NCBI GenBank assembly: GCA_036873135.1 | Contig: JAPTYO010000002.1 | Coordinates: 38,059,452 to 38,123,451, forward strand | Direction: 5' to 3' | Origin: Clarkia xantiana subsp. parviflora | Taxonomy: Eukaryota > Streptophyta > Magnoliopsida > Myrtales > Onagraceae | Length of the DNA: 64,000 nucleotides | Shown: one piece after another, positions 61,919 to 64,000 of the stretch | How positions within the stretch are numbered: position 1 is the first letter of the stretch | Layout: each line of letters starts with the position of its first letter | Notes under the pieces: generated by a model | Databases searched by the model: none | What the model saw: only the letters and a program-made list of their open reading frames with translations | What the model was told of the DNA's origin: nothing | Translations under genes and position numbers: made by a program

Positions 61919-64000
61919 ATGGCGGCTGGCAAGAACAGAAGGGGACAATCCGGTGGTTCCCGTCACCCCGCTGCAACGAACCTGAATTCAGTACCAGAAC
62001 AAGGGGAAAACCAGAACCATCCCCTGGCTGAGCTCTCCCAGACAGGAGGGCACAATGGATCGCATCCCGAAGATGTTGCCCCTCAACACCAGGGCAACAG
62101 GGGGCAGGAGGCTCCCCCAGCTGCAGATTTGACGAGGGCCGTGGCAGAGGCCATGCCCATGTTTCTGGCGGCTGTAGAGGCTCTCTTGGATCGAAGAGAG
62201 GCCGCGAGGAGGCAGGAGGAGATGCCCCCGCTGGAGGAAGCAACCCTACCAACAGAGGGTCGGAACGCACAGGAAGCCCCGCCCCAAGGCCAAGACAGAG
62301 GCGGGGCGACCGGTCAGCCGGAAAGGTTCGTGGTTGATGGGCCAGGACCAGTACAGCACAGGACCATTCCCCTGAATGGTCCCATCACTCCCGACCAGGT
62401 GGTAAAGATCGTGAACATCTGTATGGGAGAACAGAAGCCGCTGGTGTCGGAGCTGAGGGATCGATCCACTCATCCCTTCGTTCCCCGACTCATTGACACC
62501 CTAGCCCCGCCAGGGCTGGGTATCCCCGAGATTAAGGAGTATGACGGCGAAGGAGATCCAGTCCGTCATGTCCAGAAGCATCTTATGGCGTGTCTGGGTA
62601 GAGCCCCGAATGAAGATATAGTGTGTACACTGTTCCCAAACACACTTGGAGAAAGAGCCCTGACCTGGTTCTTTAGCCTGCCCCCAGGCTGCATTACCTG
62701 TTGGGCGGACATGCACGACCGTTTCATTCGACAATACCAGGGCCGCAGACGTTTGTTGAAGAGCGTGAGGTCTCTAACCCAGGTGGTGCAGAGGCTCGAC
62801 GAGTCACTGGCACACTATTACCAGCGGTACACAGCCAGCGTAGCAGAGATAGACGAAGAAATCTCGGAGGGCGAAACCATCCGTACCTTCATTCGGAACC
62901 TGACAGCCCCCTATGGCTCCGACTTGATGCACAGCGTGGCTGAGAAGGCTGTGTGGAATATGGAGGCTTTGCAGAAGAGGGTGAAGCGGCAGATCGATGT
63001 CCAGGAGTCAAAAATAGCCGCGGGAGAACTGGAGCCCCCAAAGTCGAATAAAGGGAAGCAGTCGAGCAAGCCTTTCGACGATCGTAAGTCAAAGGGCAAA
63101 CCTGAGGGCAGTCGGGACCGAGGTCGCTCTGGTCGGAAGGATGATAGGCGTCCTCCAAGAAAGGATAAGCGGGAAGATCTCGACATTCCTCTCAACTGCT
63201 CCATGGCGGAGGTTTTGACGGTCATGGAACGACAAGGTATTTCCAGATACCCCCCGAAGAAAGATGGAGAATTCTTGGGATCCCGCACGGATCGCTACTG
63301 CCGATTTCACCGAGCAAACGGCCACGACACCAACCACTGTCGGGAGCTGAAGAAGGAGATTGAAAAGCTAATCCAGAAGGGAAAGCTCAAGGAGTTCGTT
63401 GGGGACAAACGATGCCGGTCCCGCTCTCGGTCCCGATCACGGTCTCGTTCCCGATCCCGCGATCGGTCCCCGAAAAAGAAGAGAACTGATCCAGAGTCAT
63501 CCGGTACTCGCAAAGAGAGGCGAGTTATCAACGTGATTCATGGGGGATTTGCTGCTGGAGGTGATACCTCATCCGCCCGAGAGGTTTACGCCTCTAGGAT
63601 CCCTACAGCGGTGGTACTGGGTAAGAGGTCCCGATCTTGGACCTTGAAAGAAGAGATGGTAATCTCCTTCTCGTCTGAAGACCTCATAGGCGTGGAGACT
63701 CCGCACGACGATGCCCTGGTGGTAACCCTGGATGTAGACGGGTTCGAGATGAAGAGAATTCTAATTAACGGAGGGAGCTCCTCCGACATTCTATTCATGG
63801 ACGCGCTGGAAGCTTTGGGGAAGACAAAGAAAGATCTAAAGGAGGCAAACTTCCCGATGGTCGGGTTCTCTGGCTCAACCTCCTACCCGCTGGGAGTAAT
63901 CACCTTACCAGTGGAGTTTGGTAGCGGGTGGAAATCAGAAAGGAGGAACGTGGAGTTTGTCGTGGTTGATTCCGCGGGGACCTACAACGCAATTATCGGG
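61919..64000 (+). CDS. Gag-protease of element G, 3' end outside window
   Basis: Open for 694 codons from ATG 61919 with no stop seen. The in-frame ATG used by B corresponds to ATT here, so the start is seven codons later (MAAGKNRRGQSGGSRHPAA). Capsid region has ERALTWFFSLPPGCITCW and LAHYYQRYTASVAEI; knuckle YCRFHRANGHDTNHC; RS run of seven dipeptides then RDRSP; protease domain IGVETPHDDALVVTLDVDGF onward. The protease motif reads RILINGGSSSDILF: codon 63767-63769 is AAC (Asn) where B has GAC (Asp), which should abolish catalysis. Otherwise the frame is better preserved than in B. Confidence 0.92.
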   Translation, partial: MAAGKNRRGQSGGSRHPAATNLNSVPEQGENQNHPLAELSQTGGHNGSHPEDVAPQHQGNRGQEAPPAADLTRAVAEAMPMFLAAVEALLDRREAARRQEEMPPLEEATLPTEGRNAQEAPPQGQDRGGATGQPERFVVDGPGPVQHRTIPLNGPITPDQVVKIVNICMGEQKPLVSELRDRSTHPFVPRLIDTLAPPGLGIPEIKEYDGEGDPVRHVQKHLMACLGRAPNEDIVCTLFPNTLGERALTWFFSLPPGCITCWADMHDRFIRQYQGRRRLLKSVRSLTQVVQRLDESLAHYYQRYTASVAEIDEEISEGETIRTFIRNLTAPYGSDLMHSVAEKAVWNMEALQKRVKRQIDVQESKIAAGELEPPKSNKGKQSSKPFDDRKSKGKPEGSRDRGRSGRKDDRRPPRKDKREDLDIPLNCSMAEVLTVMERQGISRYPPKKDGEFLGSRTDRYCRFHRANGHDTNHCRELKKEIEKLIQKGKLKEFVGDKRCRSRSRSRSRSRSRSRDRSPKKKRTDPESSGTRKERRVINVIHGGFAAGGDTSSAREVYASRIPTAVVLGKRSRSWTLKEEMVISFSSEDLIGVETPHDDALVVTLDVDGFEMKRILINGGSSSDILFMDALEALGKTKKDLKEANFPMVGFSGSTSYPLGVITLPVEFGSGWKSERRNVEFVVVDSAGTYNAIIG

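Larger units (their letters stand above)
61148..64000 (+). mobile_element. Element G: Tat-like gypsy element related to B, 5' part
   Basis: LTR 61148-61864, primer site TTGGCGCCGTCTGTGGG at 61865, gag-PR frame to the window end. Closely similar to B through gag and PR. Whether it has pol and an antisense gene cannot be seen. Confidence 0.92.

Overview
The window reads as intergenic heterochromatin of a large plant genome. Almost every base belongs to LTR retrotransposons inserted into one another, plus two Mutator-type foldback MITEs. No convincing host gene, rRNA, tRNA gene or prokaryotic feature is visible. Plant origin is inferred from the Ty3/gypsy (Tat-like) and Ty1/copia families, the initiator-Met-type primer sites of the copia elements, Mutator MITEs with 9-bp target duplications, and short spliced introns in antisense retroelement genes. 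The species cannot be told from the sequence.

Layout, with element names I assigned. J (copia, minus; 27958-28884 visible) is the outermost shell. Copia H (minus; right edge 27957) sits in its leader and copia D (plus; 28885-47743) sits in its LTR. H contains gypsy/Tat element B (13558-24498, TSD ATGCA), a MITE (26264-26788) and, at its left, relict I (1-11578). I contains a MITE (85-905) and non-autonomous element A (967-10511, TSD GTCCC). D contains gypsy element C (29441-39857, minus, TSD CCATG). The 3' LTR of D is cut by the LTR of K (47744-51721, minus). K is cut by F (from 51722, same family as A). F carries copia E in its LTR (51903-57636, TSD TTGGC) and Tat element G in its body (61148 to the window end). 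Nesting therefore reaches five levels (J > D > K > F > E or G). LTR divergence by eye agrees with this order: D is the most diverged pair, then C, then B and E, and A is nearly identical.

Coding content. B has nearly complete gag-PR-RT-RH-INT broken by several stops and shifts, and an antisense spliced gene (aORF) before its 3' LTR. C has gag-PR, a second partial gag fused behind PR, no RT or IN, and its own aORF. E has a full copia gag-PR-IN-RT-RH with one frameshift and one stop. D has gag, RT and RNase H, with a noncoding block where PR-IN should be. G has an intact gag-PR frame running off the window but Asn in place of the protease catalytic Asp. A and F are non-autonomous, with only Gag N-terminal remnants, tandem arrays and (in A) a probable aORF remnant.

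Recurring architecture. In the gypsy elements A, B, C and F a tandem-repeat array lies downstream of gag/pol; in A, B and C it separates the sense frames from a convergent antisense gene. In five unrelated LTR families an inverted repeat sits beside, or encloses, the TATA box. In two families its stem is kept by paired base changes between copies. This is the observation I consider most worth testing.
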